Below are positions 1-10,200 of a DNA stretch of 64,000 nt, piece by piece (the first letter of the stretch is position 1; every line of letters begins with the position of its first letter). The translations under genes and the position numbers were made by a program. Below the pieces are notes generated by a model. That model was not told where the DNA came from. It made no database searches and saw only the letters and a program-made list of their open reading frames with translations. The DNA comes from Craterostigma plantagineum (taxonomy: Eukaryota; Streptophyta; Magnoliopsida; Lamiales; Linderniaceae): NCBI GenBank assembly GCA_027422505.1, contig JAPQWV010000298.1, positions 62,001 to 126,000 on the forward strand. The letters run 5' to 3'.

Positions 1-1358
1 AGAGACCTCATGATAAGGGAAGACGGACGACTGTATTTCAAGGATCAGTTGTACGTACCCGACAACGCGGAGCTAAGAAAGACGATAATGACAGAAGCCC
101 ATGCTACCGCATACTCAGTACATCCAGGAGCAACGAAGATGTACAGAGGTTTAAAGGAGAACTACTGGTGGCCAGGCATGAAAAAGGACATCGCGACTTT
201 CGTGAGTCAGTGCCTGACGTGCCAGCAGATAAAAGCCGAACACCAAAGGCCGGCGGGAACCCTACAACCGTTACCCATTCCGGAATGGAAATGGGATAAC
301 ATTACCATGGATTTCGTAGTAGGACTTCCGAGGAACACGAAGGGGCACGACGCGATTTGGGTGATTGTCGACAGACTCACCAAGTCCGCCCACTTCTTAC
401 CCATTAGCACGACGTTTTCCATGGAACGGTACGCTGAGCTCTATATCCAAGAAATAGTGCGACTGCACGGCGTTCCATCCTCAATAGTCTCGGATCGCGA
501 CTCCAGATTTCTTTCGAAATTCTGGACGAGCTTGCAAAAGGCGATGGGAACGAAACTATCTTTTAGTACCGCCTATCATCCGCAGACGGACGGTCAGTCC
601 GAGCGAACCATTCAGACCCTGGAGGACATGCTCCGAGCGTGTGTACTCGATTCAAAGGAAATTGGAGTAAGTACCTCCGACTGATCGAGTTCTCCTACAA
701 TAATAGCTACCACGTCACCATTGGGATGGCACCGTACGAAGCGCTATACGGGCGTAGGTGCAGGTCCCCAGTACATTGGGACGAGGTTGGCGAACGGGCA
801 GTGTTAGGCCCTGACATAGTACGAGAAATGACGGAAGCCATTACCACCATACGAGAAAGAATGCGAACGGCACAGAGTCGACAGAAAAGCTACGCAGACC
901 GAAAACGTCGACCACTGGAATTTGAAGAAGGCGATATGGTGTTTGTTAAAGTATCGCCGATGAAAGGCGTGAAAAGATTTGGGAAGAAAGGAAAGCTAAG
1001 TCCTAGGTATATAGGACCATTTAGAATACTGAAGAGGGTAGGCGAGGTAGCATACCAGCTGGAGCTACCTGCGTCATTATCGCAAGTGCATGACGTGTTT
1101 CACGTCTCGACACTGCGGAAATACATAGCTGACCCGAACCACGTTCTAGGAAATGAATCTCTGCATCAACAATTGAAACCGGATCTAAGCTACGAAGAGA
1201 CTCCGGTGGAGATATTGATGTACGAGACCAAAAGACTTAGGAATAAAGGCATTCCTTTAGTGAAAGTACTGTGGCGGAACCAGTCCACGGAAGAAGCCAC
1301 ATGGGAACGGGAGGACGAAATGCGAATTCGTTACCCCGAATTGTTTCACACAGGCTGA
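1..1358 (+). pseudogene. Ty3/gypsy chromovirus (Tekay-like) integrase with C-terminal chromodomain, frameshifted
   Basis: This is the 3' end of a gypsy pol polyprotein, entering from the left edge. The first open segment (10-684) has the HHCC zinc-binding region (H31, H38, C68, C71) and the DD35E catalytic triad: D101 in TMDFVVG, D162 in SDRDSRF and E198 in GQSERT. The frame is lost near 640-660, where one base appears to be missing, and resumes to 1358. The second part holds the integrase C-terminal module ([11 protein letters not shown]) and a chromodomain-like tail ([25 protein letters not shown]). In this family the integrase joins cDNA to the host genome and the chromodomain is thought to bind marked histones. 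The stop lies directly before the polypurine tract, which fits a Tekay/Del chromovirus. The frameshift makes this copy non-functional as read. The lineage is inferred from motifs, not from a tree. Confidence 0.9.
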
Positions 1359-1393
1359 TTTCGGGGGCGAAATCCTCCTTAAGGGGGGGAGGA
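1358..1393 (+). other. Conserved pre-PPT palindrome and polypurine tract of the Tekay-like element
   Basis: The inverted repeat ATTTCGGGGGCGAAAT overlaps the pol stop codon and is followed by the purine run AAGGGGGGGAGGA, which ends where the LTR begins with TG. The purine tract primes plus-strand DNA synthesis in LTR retrotransposons. The same arrangement occurs on the minus strand beside 58536 and 63329, which ties this element and the TR-GAG element to one clade. Confidence 0.85.
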
Positions 1394-2199
1394 TGTAGGA
1401 CCCCGGTCCCTGAAAATTAGGTCGGCCAATAAATTATGTGTATGACTTACGTGATTTTGTGTTAATTACGTATATGTTCTACTTTTATGTGAATTCATGA
1501 AATTTCATGCTCGTGATTTTGTGAGTATTACGTGCTAATAATAAAGTGCTTACGACGATCCCTAAATTATGTAAGGGATTTTAGGCACTAATAAGGAAGG
1601 AAGAAGACTTAATGACAATTATATGGGAATTGGGCTAGGGAGAAACTTTGGACCATGAATTTAATAAACTAGGAATTTCCAAATGGGCTAAAAATGGAAC
1701 TAGGCCCAATCCATAAAAGAAATACCAACTTTGGAGACAAGTTCCCCCAAAACAAGGATATCCCACGCCAAGTCTAAACCACACCCTAAAAGCTTATGAA
1801 AATATCCTATCAAATTAACCCAAAATTCGACAAAACACACCCAAAAGAAAACCCACGAAGCAAAAACGAAAAGAAGCAAAGGAAGAAGTCGAAGCAAGCT
1901 TCAAAGCAACACCCTCAAATCACTCGGGAATTCGAAGTTGGTAAGTAAAACACCTCTTTAAGCTCTTAATTCTTTACTTTAGGTGTAGTTGAAGAGCATT
2001 AATGGCATTAAAAGCAAACGGTTGGAGAAAAACACGAGAAACCCTAAAAAGCCGAGCTTAGGGTCGTAATAAGGGTTTCGGTAGGAGTAAATGTGAAGTT
2101 AAGTAGCTTAGTATGTGATTTAGAGCTCATGATTCTAGGAAGAACAAGTTATGAAGCGAAATCGAGGAGAAGAACGACGGAAAATCGAAGAAGATGATA

Positions 2200-3212
2200 A
2201 ATGTCGAGTAGAATGTCGAGTCATTTCATTCGGACAAAATGTCGAAACCATGTTAGGATAAATGTCGCATGAAATGTCGACATAACATATATATCAACAT
2301 TTTATAAATGTCGAGTTAAAAAGCGTTGAGATTTATGTATGATAAATGTCGAATGGAATTGAACAGAAAATGTCGACACAGATGCAAGGTAAAATGTCGA
2401 GTTCATACACAATAATGTCGAGATGTTAAGGAAAGATGTCGAGCTCATGTCGACTTTGTTCGTTTCAAGCGACGAGTAAAATGTCGAGCCCTACTATTGA
2501 GAGAAAATGTCGGGCTGAGCATGAAATGTCGAAGTAACCTACATATCGACATCTTATAAATGTCGAAGCCCATGTGAGAATTTATGTCGACATTTCCAAC
2601 GATAAATGTCGAATGATAGATGTAAAAAGTCGAGAGAAAAGGAATGAAAGTGTCGAGTTAAATGTCGACAATAAAATCGAGATGCAACGTCTAGATAAAA
2701 TAGCTAAAAATGTCGAGCTTCATAAACATGTCGAGACCCTAATTGAGTTAAATGTCGAATCATTCTATAAGGAATAAAAATGTCGAGCTAGAGAATAATG
2801 TCGAGTTCTTAAATCATTTAAATGCCGAGTCCTTTCACTTAGACGAAATGTCGAGTGGAATTAAGTATAAAATGTCGAATCCTTTTAGAATGATATCGAG
2901 ATCTTTACAATCATAATGTCGAGATCTTTAAATCATTAAATGTCGAGTTCATGCATAAAATGTCGGGTCGAACATAAACTGTCGAGGTGAATTTCATGTC
3001 GACATTTTATGTTTCAAAATGGCGAGATAAATATCGAATGAAAGTGAACACAAAATGTCGAAACCCTAAGGTATAAATGTCGAGATCCTACCTTATAAAA
3101 TTATACCAATATTTACCTCGACAAATGATGTCGAGCTTCATGGTAAATCCATATCGACATTTTCAGTACAAAAGTCGAATGCAATACTGATAGACCAAAG
3201 TAAAATGTCGAC
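2200..3212 (+). repeat. Dispersed ATGTCGA word array inside the LTR
   Basis: By eye the hexamer ATGTCG occurs about 34 times in 1.0 kb, mostly as AAATGTCGAG or AAATGTCGAA, with further degenerate forms (ATGCCGAG, ATATCGA, GTGTCGAG). Spacing is irregular, roughly 15-60 bp, and the sequence between words is not conserved, so this is not a simple tandem repeat. Several copies occur beside the complementary form CGACAT (for example near 2300, 2550, 2590 and 3000), which could pair as hairpins. Short open frames across this block come from repeat composition. Confidence 0.9.
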
Positions 3213-3767
3213 ACTTAATTAACTATACAACCCGAAATCTATTTTAACCCATGATGTACATTTAGGGCTTGAAGATTAGTATACTCAAACCATTAAATAA
3301 AATAGCGCACTGACACCAATATTTCGTGCCTAAGGTCGGGACTTAGGAACACTTACGGGTCCGGTGACTGCTAATCTACGGACTCCAGGTAAGTAGAAAT
3401 TCAACTACGATACGTAACTTACCTGCGTCCGCTAATGTGAATTTACGTGCTCGTGTATTTTACGTGGAATATGCATGTTATGATAAGATTATTTTATATG
3501 CATGATAAGCACGATCTGCATATTTACCTGAGCATGGCATGAGCACTTGCACGCATAAGTAGTAAGTATGACACGAGGTAAGAGCGTGCGTAAGATCGCC
3601 TGTGTGCGATGTATACTCGCCGATATTGGCGTTTGTGTCGACTCAATGAAGAGTCACGGCTACCCCTATGCGGCCATGGCAAAAGAAGCCATAAGAGCCT
3701 GTATAAGAGGCTGGGGAAATGCCCGTATGCGGGAGATGCAACCTGGAGGATGCGGCCCAGGGCACGC

Positions 3768-3945
3768 ACTGAGTAAGGGAAGATTCCTACGGGTGACCTT
3801 CTAGTGCGTAAAGCGCTAACCGGGAGGGAAGATTCCTTCGGGTGACCTCCGCGGTTAGTGGCCTCGGTGTTGGCTACCAGTGAGAAGCGTCCGCGTGGAG
3901 GCCACACTGAGTAAGGGAAGATTCCTTCGGGTGACCTTCTAGTGT
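3768..3945 (+). repeat. Three-copy LTR repeat with core GGAAGATTCC(T/A)(T/A)CGGGTGACCT
   Basis: The core GGGAAGATTCCTTCGGGTGACC recurs at about 3777, 3826 and 3913. Two copies share the longer context ACTGAGTAAGGGAAG...GACCTTCTAGTG. The block lies in the downstream part of the LTR. The TR-GAG LTR holds a comparable but unrelated-looking repeat array. Confidence 0.8.
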
Positions 3946-4535
3946 GAGAACCTCCACACATGAGATCTCTATGATATGGCGCATAGTGGGAAAGAAAGAC
4001 GAGGGCCCATATGAAGTAAGAGTATGAGAAAAATGAGTACGAGACAGAAAAAGAACGAGAAAATGAGAAAGAGAGTATGAGCATTAGAAAATGACGATGT
4101 GGATTGTCGATCGTTAGGACACGTGCATTCATGCATAATTTCTGCTTACTGAGCCTCGGTGGCTCATTTTTATGTTATGTATTGTAGGTACCGACGATCA
4201 CGGTACGTGATCCGTCTTTTCCGCGAGGCCGACCTTTGAAGCTTTCCGGCTGCTTTTGAGGTGGGAGTGTGTGTATGGATGACGACCTGTGAAGGCCGGG
4301 CGCACAGGGAGCTTTTGGCTGCACACGCACACACACGCACTTGTACATCGTGTGTATATGAATGAAATGAAATGTAGACGAACTATGATCATTCTTTTGA
4401 CATGTGTATAAGACTTCCGCACGTATGTTTTAAAATGAAAAATTTTATTCGCATTTTTACGTTGTTGCGCGATAGCAAAGCACTAGATATTTAATATTAG
4501 AACGGAATACGAGGACCCGAAGGTGGGTCGTGGCA

Positions 4536-4615
4536 TAAATCGCCCGAAACTTCCAAATATTTAAACAGGTACAACGACATTCAACATCAACCAACAGATA
4601 CAACGATATATTACA
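4536..4615. other. Short non-coding stretch between the Tekay LTR and the MULE gene
   Basis: Eighty bases with a loose ACAACGATAT-type repetition. It lies just beyond the stop codon of the minus-strand transposase and could be its 3' untranslated region or part of the insertion site of the gypsy element. No terminal inverted repeat was recognised. Confidence 0.4.
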
Positions 4616-7170
4616 TCAACGCCCACGACCTCTCTGTCTCGGTCTCCGACTTGAGCTACCCTCATCCATTTCGTTTCGAATACGTGTTGTCTTTGGCCTA
4701 TCCGGTCGTCTTCTTTCACATCGGTCTTCATTATGCACAAGGAAAAAATCAGCCGCCTGCCAATATCGCTCGTCCTCGAGTGGATGAAACGTTCCCTGAT
4801 ATAACTGAAAATATGCTACTTTACTGTAGAAAGGAGCAATGAACTGTGTGCTAGAAACATTCCACTAGCGGCATGCTGCCTGCGCATGAGAACATGGAAT
4901 GAAATGTTGGTCCCATTTTCCACAAGTGCATGTTCTTCTTTGAATGTTCACCACGTGTTTTCTTTGAGTCACCGATGAAGAAGTATACACCTTTGCTGTT
5001 TGCATACGAGGGTCAAATGCAGTTACGAAATGCCCGAACGAGGCATTTGACCAGTCACTAAACATCCTCCACGCATAAGGAATCCATTCGGTTTCAGAAC
5101 TCTCCATTGCCGCAGCTGCTTGTTGATATCTATCACGAAAGTATGCGGAACATCGATGAAAACTGTAAGTCGACTATCGCTTTTGGAGGCAGTAAGCGAG
5201 CCCCTTTGAACACACCATTAAGCGCTTCTGAGATGTTCGTCGTCATTGAACCACACCTAAGCCCACCATCGTAAGCAAATGTCCACTTTTCTCGATCAAT
5301 CTCGCACAACCAATCGTATGCTTCTTCTCGCAGACCCTTAAGAGGCTCCATGATCCGTTCGAATTTTTGCACCGTATGCGCCATCCCTGCTCTGTGGCAC
5401 AATTTCTTTAGGTCACTATCTTTGAACTCCTTGTTATGATACGACGTGACGTAAACAGTAACGATGCACTCCGTTTGGAGACCTGTAAGCGTCGATCTGT
5501 TCTACTGCGGACATTAAACCTGCATTACAGTTCGTAGGTAACATGAAATAATTTTAGTAAAAAAAAAATAACAACTTGATTAATTTTTACCAACAAATAC
5601 CTGGATGGCGATCTGAAATTAGGCATACCGCTTGTCCCTCCAATACATGAACATTAAGCAAGTTCAAGAACCATCTCCAAGAATGTAAGCTTTCGGTTGT
5701 AACAATGGCAAACGTAAGTGGAAAAATTTTCTGATTTGCATCGAGTGCACATGCAATCAACATTTTATGCTTGTACTTCGAATACAAGTGCGTACCGTCG
5801 ACACAGACCACTCTACGACAATGCTTGAAGCCGTCAATGCAAGGTCTGAATGCCCAAAATACATACCCGAATTTTTTCACTCCAGACATGTCTTGAAGAT
5901 GCCACCACTTCACCACCGTTTCGGGGTTGTATCGTTGCAACGCTTTCATGAATATAGGAAGCTGTTGGATAGACGTTTCCCAAGTACCATAAACGATCTC
6001 TTTTGCTCGCTTGAGTCCATGCCATGCTTGAATGTACGGAATATCGTACCCAAAGGTATCTTTTACGAGCTGTTGCACGTTTTTAGGTAAATACTGAGGG
6101 TCGTTCTTTACAGTTTGGATTAATATTCTCGCGATTTCAGTACGCGAAACATTACGATGGGTGCTGGCCAACTCGTGCGTGAAGCATGTGTGCGGTCCTC
6201 CGTATCTCGTCACCTTCCAAAAAAAACTTTTTGGTTTGAAGACTGCTCGCAGTGTCCAGTTACAATCGTCCCTGTGGTTGCATCTCACGCTCCTTGCGGT
6301 TCTGTTACTTTCGGTCACGTGGTACTCACGTCTAACAACCCTCAAATGGTAATCGTTAACAGCACATTTTAATTGTTCTTTGCTATTAAACGTCATACCT
6401 ACGTAAAATGCTGGATCGTCCGTGTCGTAAAAATCACCACCAGTTTCGTCAACTTCTGTGGGAGCCATTTGATAAGAGGTATTAAACGGCACCGACTGGT
6501 ATAATGCTCTATTCTCTTCTAGCTCACTTGGCATTGGTTCATCGTCATTTTCATCATCGGCATTTGCGGGATCTGGCAAATCGTCTAGTGCCCCACCATC
6601 GTCATCGGCTTCAGAGTCACTGACGTCGCTATCTTGGACGGCGTCATGATCGATCTCAGGCTGCGCCACCGTCGAACTAATAGGAACGCAACGGCTGCTC
6701 GAAGGTATATCTTCAGGGGCAAACGAAATATTCGTCAATCCTTCAGTAACTGAAGCGATGTCAGGAATCGAAAAGCTCGGCGCGGGATTCGTGTACTCGT
6801 CGGGAGGATATACGTTGCGATCGAACTGAACGATCTCGGTTGCCTCGACAAAGACCTCGATGTATTCGAGCTCGTTGTCGGGATCCAAGAAGTATGCCAG
6901 GTCGGCATCACTAGACATTAGCAGGAGATTATGATACAGTTGTGAGTGTTGATAGTATTCGTTCTTCACACGAACGATTAAAAAGAAAGCATTGCTGTCG
7001 ACGGAAGTCATGTCGTACAGCATACTAAGAAATTGATCGAAATTGGTATCGCGACGAATTCGTCGATAACCGATGGGTTGAAGACTATACTGTATGGTGT
7101 TTGATCCGTGTATGATTTCACCGCTATAATAAACAACTATTTGAATTTTTCTAGACACCATATTGGACAT
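4616..7170 (-). pseudogene. Mutator-like (MULE/MuDR) transposase with N-terminal PB1-like domain
   Basis: The gene reads leftward from an ATG at 7170. Exon 1 (7170-5601) encodes an N-terminal PB1-like plant MULE domain (residues about 5-115), an acidic linker (about 175-215), a MuDR DNA-binding domain with Cys/His residues (about 255-345; CNHRDDC...HTCFTHE) and the start of the DDE catalytic domain. Catalytic Asp candidates are D458 in CVDGTHL and D520 in ISDRHPG. After a probable intron the frame continues with RYCLRH, then shifts near 5440 and again near 5150. A SWIM zinc finger follows (CTC..WDQHFIPCSH, about 4886-4930). An in-frame TAG at 4865-4867 precedes a further matching C-terminal segment ending at 4616 (Arg-rich tail RRPRQRGRGR). 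MULE transposases cut and paste DNA through terminal inverted repeats. Two frameshifts and a stop make this copy dead. Confidence 0.88.
5520..5600 (-). other. Probable 81 bp spliceosomal intron in the MULE transposase
   Basis: On the minus strand the coding sequence ..CGCCATCCAG is followed by GTATTTGTTGG, an AT-rich run and TAATGCAG, then GTTTAATGTCCGC. Removing GT..AG restores the frame from SDRHPG into the next conserved block, as expected for MULE transposases, whereas unspliced reading stops after ICW. The GT-AG ends and AT-rich body are typical of plant introns. Confidence 0.75.
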
Positions 7171-7560
7171 GTATGAAATTTTATGAATTGGTAATCGAAA
7201 ATCGAGCGGCTTAAATAGGGGAAAACATCATTTTTATTAAACGCGACGACGCAGGCAATGGACGCGACGTCACATCCATTAACCGCGACGATGACCCATT
7301 ATCGTAGTGGGCCGTCGTTAGTGGGTTTAGTGGTGGGTTTAGTGGCCGTTACTGCTGTCTAGGCCAATCGTCGCGTTTATTAAACGCGTCGTCGCGTCCA
7401 ATAACAGCGACGCGGGCCACACGCTGGCCCAGCCGGCCCACCTGTATTTTCGCGAGGGATACCCGTGCCACGTCAGCCGCCGCGTCTAATGGTTGCGTCG
7501 TCGCGGCTAATGGACGCGTTTCCCTCGATTTTAATAATTTCTGTCCCGTTACCCTATTTT
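7171..7560 (-). other. CpG-rich 5' flank of the MULE gene with CGCGACGACG-type repeats
   Basis: Directly upstream of the transposase ATG the composition turns sharply CpG-rich. Variants of TTAAACGCGACGACGC, GGACGCGACGTC and AACAGCGACGC recur from about 7236 to 7520, some in inverted orientation (GTCGTCGCGTCC, CGTCGCGTTTATTAAACGCGTCG). It probably contains the promoter and untranslated leader of the element, though no clear TATA box or terminal inverted repeat was identified. Confidence 0.5.
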
Positions 7561-8010
7561 AATGAATATGGCGTCAAATAGCACTATTTTAATTAAAAGC
7601 CCAATATCTCGTCAAAAATTTAATATTTTAGTAATTAGAAGATTTTTAAATTAGGATATTTTAATATTCATATATGTTTCTTTGAAACTCTTGGATGCAA
7701 TTAAAAAGGATAGGATGAAATCCAAGTAGACTTAATTTTACGAAAAAATTTAATTTTTAGCAAATTACCAGAAAATTTATAATTTTAAAATTTAAGTTAA
7801 TTTTGATTTTTATTGGGACTTAATATTTCTAAAAGTATTTTTTGAAAAATTATCTTATTATCATATCGAATTTGATGGTTTCTTTTACAAATATCCAAGT
7901 CCGGACGATTTTATTAGTTTGTTAAGATTATTAATTTATGGAGGTTTCCCTATACTCTTAATTGCATCCTTATTGTCTATTTAATGTATCATCTTGCAAT
8001 TGTATTATAC
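7561..8010. other. AT-rich DNA without recognisable genes
   Basis: The stretch is strongly AT-rich with many poly-A and poly-T runs. I see no coding sequence, RNA gene or clear repeat in it. Confidence 0.6.
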
Positions 8011-8415
8011 TAGTGGGTATCTACACATAAATACCTATTTTACTAAAAATTTACAGATAACCTATGTTAGAAATTTTTACAGATATGTACCAGATTTAAT
8101 TTGTACTAGTCTCTTCAGTCATGTCGTACCTTCCTGTGTGTGTATTGCGTTTAAATGTGTTTGTAAGACGTACCTAATGTGTAAATAGGGCGTAACTAAA
8201 TGTGATAATACGGCGTACCATTTTCTAAACATATTACGCACCACAATACGTTGATATAGGGTACCCAAATGTGTTGTATGGCGTACCTGCGGCGGATTGG
8301 GTACCTATCTGCAAAAAATTATTCTGTTGGGTACCTAGATATAAAAAATGCTGACAAAATACTAAATTACAAGTTTTTTTACAGAGGGGGTATTTATGTG
8401 TAAAGACCCCTACTA
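8011..8415. mobile_element. MITE-like element with long imperfect terminal inverted repeats
   Basis: The left end TAGTGGGTATCTACACATAA is matched in reverse complement by the right end, which reads TTTATGTGTAAAGACCCC then TACTA. About 20 of the outer 25 bases pair. The similarity extends inward in weaker form (TTTACAG... and GGTACC blocks on both sides). GGCGTACC-like words repeat in the centre. At about 405 bp with no coding capacity it fits a non-autonomous DNA transposon. The flanks (TATAC to the left, TATAG to the right) may be a degenerate 5 bp duplication. The superfamily is not assigned. Confidence 0.6.
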
Positions 8416-8606
8416 TATAGTCTTATTATCTAATCCACAAATATATGAGGTTACTACTCTATCAAGGGCGGAATTATTATATTCAGGATTGTATTGTAAT
8501 ATCATATTCATGATTTTGGCCTTAAAACGCACCACACAAATCACTTGGCCGATCCAAATGACAGTGGAATCAACGATATGGTAGAACGTAAATTTTGTTC
8601 CTTTAC

Positions 8607-9055
8607 AGCATCTCCAACCGATAAATCACTCGCAAACTCAAACTCATTCTCAAAGTAAAATGCATTAATTATTCTCAAACCGATAAACTCATTTTCAACT
8701 CAAAGGACTATTGTTGAAATATTAATTCTCGACCAACTTTTACAATTTTTCAGTACTGCCCACGTATTTTATAACTTCAAAAGAAATATATTTTAATAAC
8801 ATATTAAACTAAAAAAATATTGTTGGTAACTATAATTCTAAAAAACTTTCTAATTAACTTTTATATATTTAATTTATTTTTATTTGTTATAAGGATACTT
8901 TAATTATTTAAACAAATAGAAGGACTTTAAATGAAATTACTAAATATAGAACGCATATTATGCGTTCAAACGCATCTATGCATTTAATGGAGGAGGGAAA
9001 AGTACAGAACCCATTTTGGGATTGGTTCTTTGATTCGGTTGGAGTGATTCTAGGA
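8607..9055. mobile_element. Possible second MITE with short TIR (CATCTCCAACCGA)
   Basis: The sequence CAGCATCTCCAACCGAT on the left is loosely mirrored by TTCGGTTGGAGTGATTCTA on the right, about 450 bp apart, with an AT-rich interior that repeats AACTCATTTTCAACTCAAA-like words. Ends of the type AGCATCTCCAACC are common in plant MITEs. The match is only about 14 bp and no target duplication was found. Confidence 0.3.
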
Positions 9056-9168
9056 TAATTTTTTTTTTGGGTTTTGTGGAGATGGTCTTATGGCTGACTT
9101 TATTACGCACACACCATATTAGTGTGGAGTAGATATTCTCAAGTAAATTGTGTTGAAATGTTTGAACT

Positions 9169-9573
9169 CGTGTATTTAGTATAATAAATCCTACGTATTC
9201 TTTTGTTGGTAGGTTTAATACAAGCGATGATTTCTTTAAACAACTTATTGCATGGGGAGAAGTTGATAGCATACTTCATGTTAGCTTAATTCAGTCAATT
9301 AAAACCTATTCAAAGGATAGAGTTTTAGACAAGCTTGAATCCTTTATAGGTGCCGATGATGATAATGCAATCTATAGTTTGGTAGGTAGCTATTTGAATA
9401 ATCCTCATATCTATTGTTCTAATGCTCATGTTGCAGAACAAGGGCCTAATCCTAAGGGCTATGAGGTTCGTATTGGTAATGATAAACATATTGTGTATAA
9501 GCCAGTTGAATATGATCTAAATCATAATTTTTATATGTATCGAGAGCTAGGACTACCCATGAGCAGTGAGTAA
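9169..9573 (+). pseudogene. Unrecognised protein-coding-like remnant in the probable NUMT
   Basis: An open frame of about 130 codons runs from a TGA at about 9166-9168 to a stop at 9571-9573 and has no ATG near its 5' end, so it looks like the tail of a longer gene. Its composition is protein-like (for example DDFFKQLIAWGEVDSILHV, GSYLNNPHIYCSNAHV, YRELGLPMSSE) rather than low complexity. I do not recognise the family. It adjoins DNA of mitochondrial character, so a mitochondrial ORF or a mitochondrial-plasmid gene is possible, but that is inference. Confidence 0.4.
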
Positions 9574-10200
9574 AGTAGCTGCATTAGGCAGCGATTCTAT
9601 GCTGCTTGGCGAGAAGTGAGGATAGCCCCTCTCTTGCCCATTGATGAGTCTTTTTTCGATGAACCGGGTAATAAGAAAGTAGTGGTTAAGCTGCTTCCTT
9701 TCTTGCCAGCCGGTTGCTTTGTCTGTACTTTCATATACTTTTTGGTAGGTAAATCCTACAAAAATCTTGTGAGTAGTTTGAAGCCCCTTATCTTATGGGC
9801 GTGATTTAATCAATGAAATATTTGTTGAGTATGTTTACTAACAGAAATTTATTACAGCTCTTTAATAAGTTCACGTCCCAGGTTCCACAATATATTCCTA
9901 TCAAGGTTAAGGAGTCAACTGAGCATCTCAGCGGCGGGATTGAATACCCAGATCGAATCAGAGTTCACGTCGCCCGCCCTGAAAAAATAGGAGGCGTGGG
10001 CCACAGGTCGCACATAAGCCGCCGGGTCGCACGACAGAAGAACACCCAACATAAAGATGCACACTCCTCCATGTGAAATATTCATCTTCATTGGAGCTTT
10101 TTGGTAGTCGTTGTGACCAACAGCCATCAGCTGTCGGCTTGTTGGTAAGGTGAGAGCTTCAAGCCCGATTTCAGGACGCGCGGCGACATGACATTTAAGA
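9190..10200. other. Probable nuclear insertion of plant mitochondrial DNA (NUMT)
   Basis: Base composition and style differ from the AT-rich DNA on both sides: mixed GC content and passages such as CTTTCTTGCCAGCCGGTTGC that are typical of plant mitochondrial genomes. The minus strand at 9915-10199 encodes a fragment resembling the mitochondrial cytochrome c maturation protein CcmFN. Boundaries are set by composition only. I judged this from memory of plant mitochondrial sequences without alignment. Confidence 0.5.
9915..10199 (-). pseudogene. ccmFN: Fragment resembling mitochondrial ccmFN
   Basis: The minus-strand frame reads ..QLMAVGHNDYQKAPMKM.. and then NISHGGVCIFMLGVLLS, a segment I recognise from plant mitochondrial CcmFN, a membrane subunit of the haem lyase complex for cytochrome c maturation. 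The downstream part (CDPAAYVRPVAHASYFF) is also of mitochondrial type. The frame is open upstream of the ATG at 10127 to beyond 10199, so that ATG is internal. Only a short piece of the much longer protein is present. It is a pseudogene fragment with no sign of nuclear expression signals. Confidence 0.55.

Larger units (their letters stand above)
1394..4535 (+). mobile_element. 3' LTR of the Tekay-like gypsy element
   Basis: The LTR begins TGTAGGACCCCGG directly after the polypurine tract and ends most plausibly at ...GGGTCGTGGCA, giving about 3.14 kb, a usual size for Tekay LTRs. No substantial coding sequence is seen in it. It contains the ATGTCGA-rich block (about 2200-3212) and a set of AAGATTCCTTCGGGTGACCT repeats (about 3770-3940). 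The 5' LTR lies outside the window, so neither the 3' boundary nor a target duplication (candidate TAAAT after 4535) can be confirmed. Confidence 0.75.

Noticed and set aside
2574..2777. Small plus-strand open frame within the ATGTCGA block
   Set aside because: It is produced by the repeated word (VELNV, DKIEM-like repeats) and is not a gene.
2200..3212. Possible CRISPR-like array
   Set aside because: The repeat is only 6-8 bp, the spacing is irregular, the setting is a plant LTR, and no cas gene exists.
3524..4132. 202-codon open frame on the minus strand in the Tekay-like LTR
   Set aside because: It lies across LTR repeats (the GGAAGATTCC units), has biased composition and no recognisable domain, and the same LTR carries no coding region in relatives.
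5767..6090. Plus-strand open frames opposite the MULE transposase
   Set aside because: They are shadows of the conserved minus-strand transposase reading frame.
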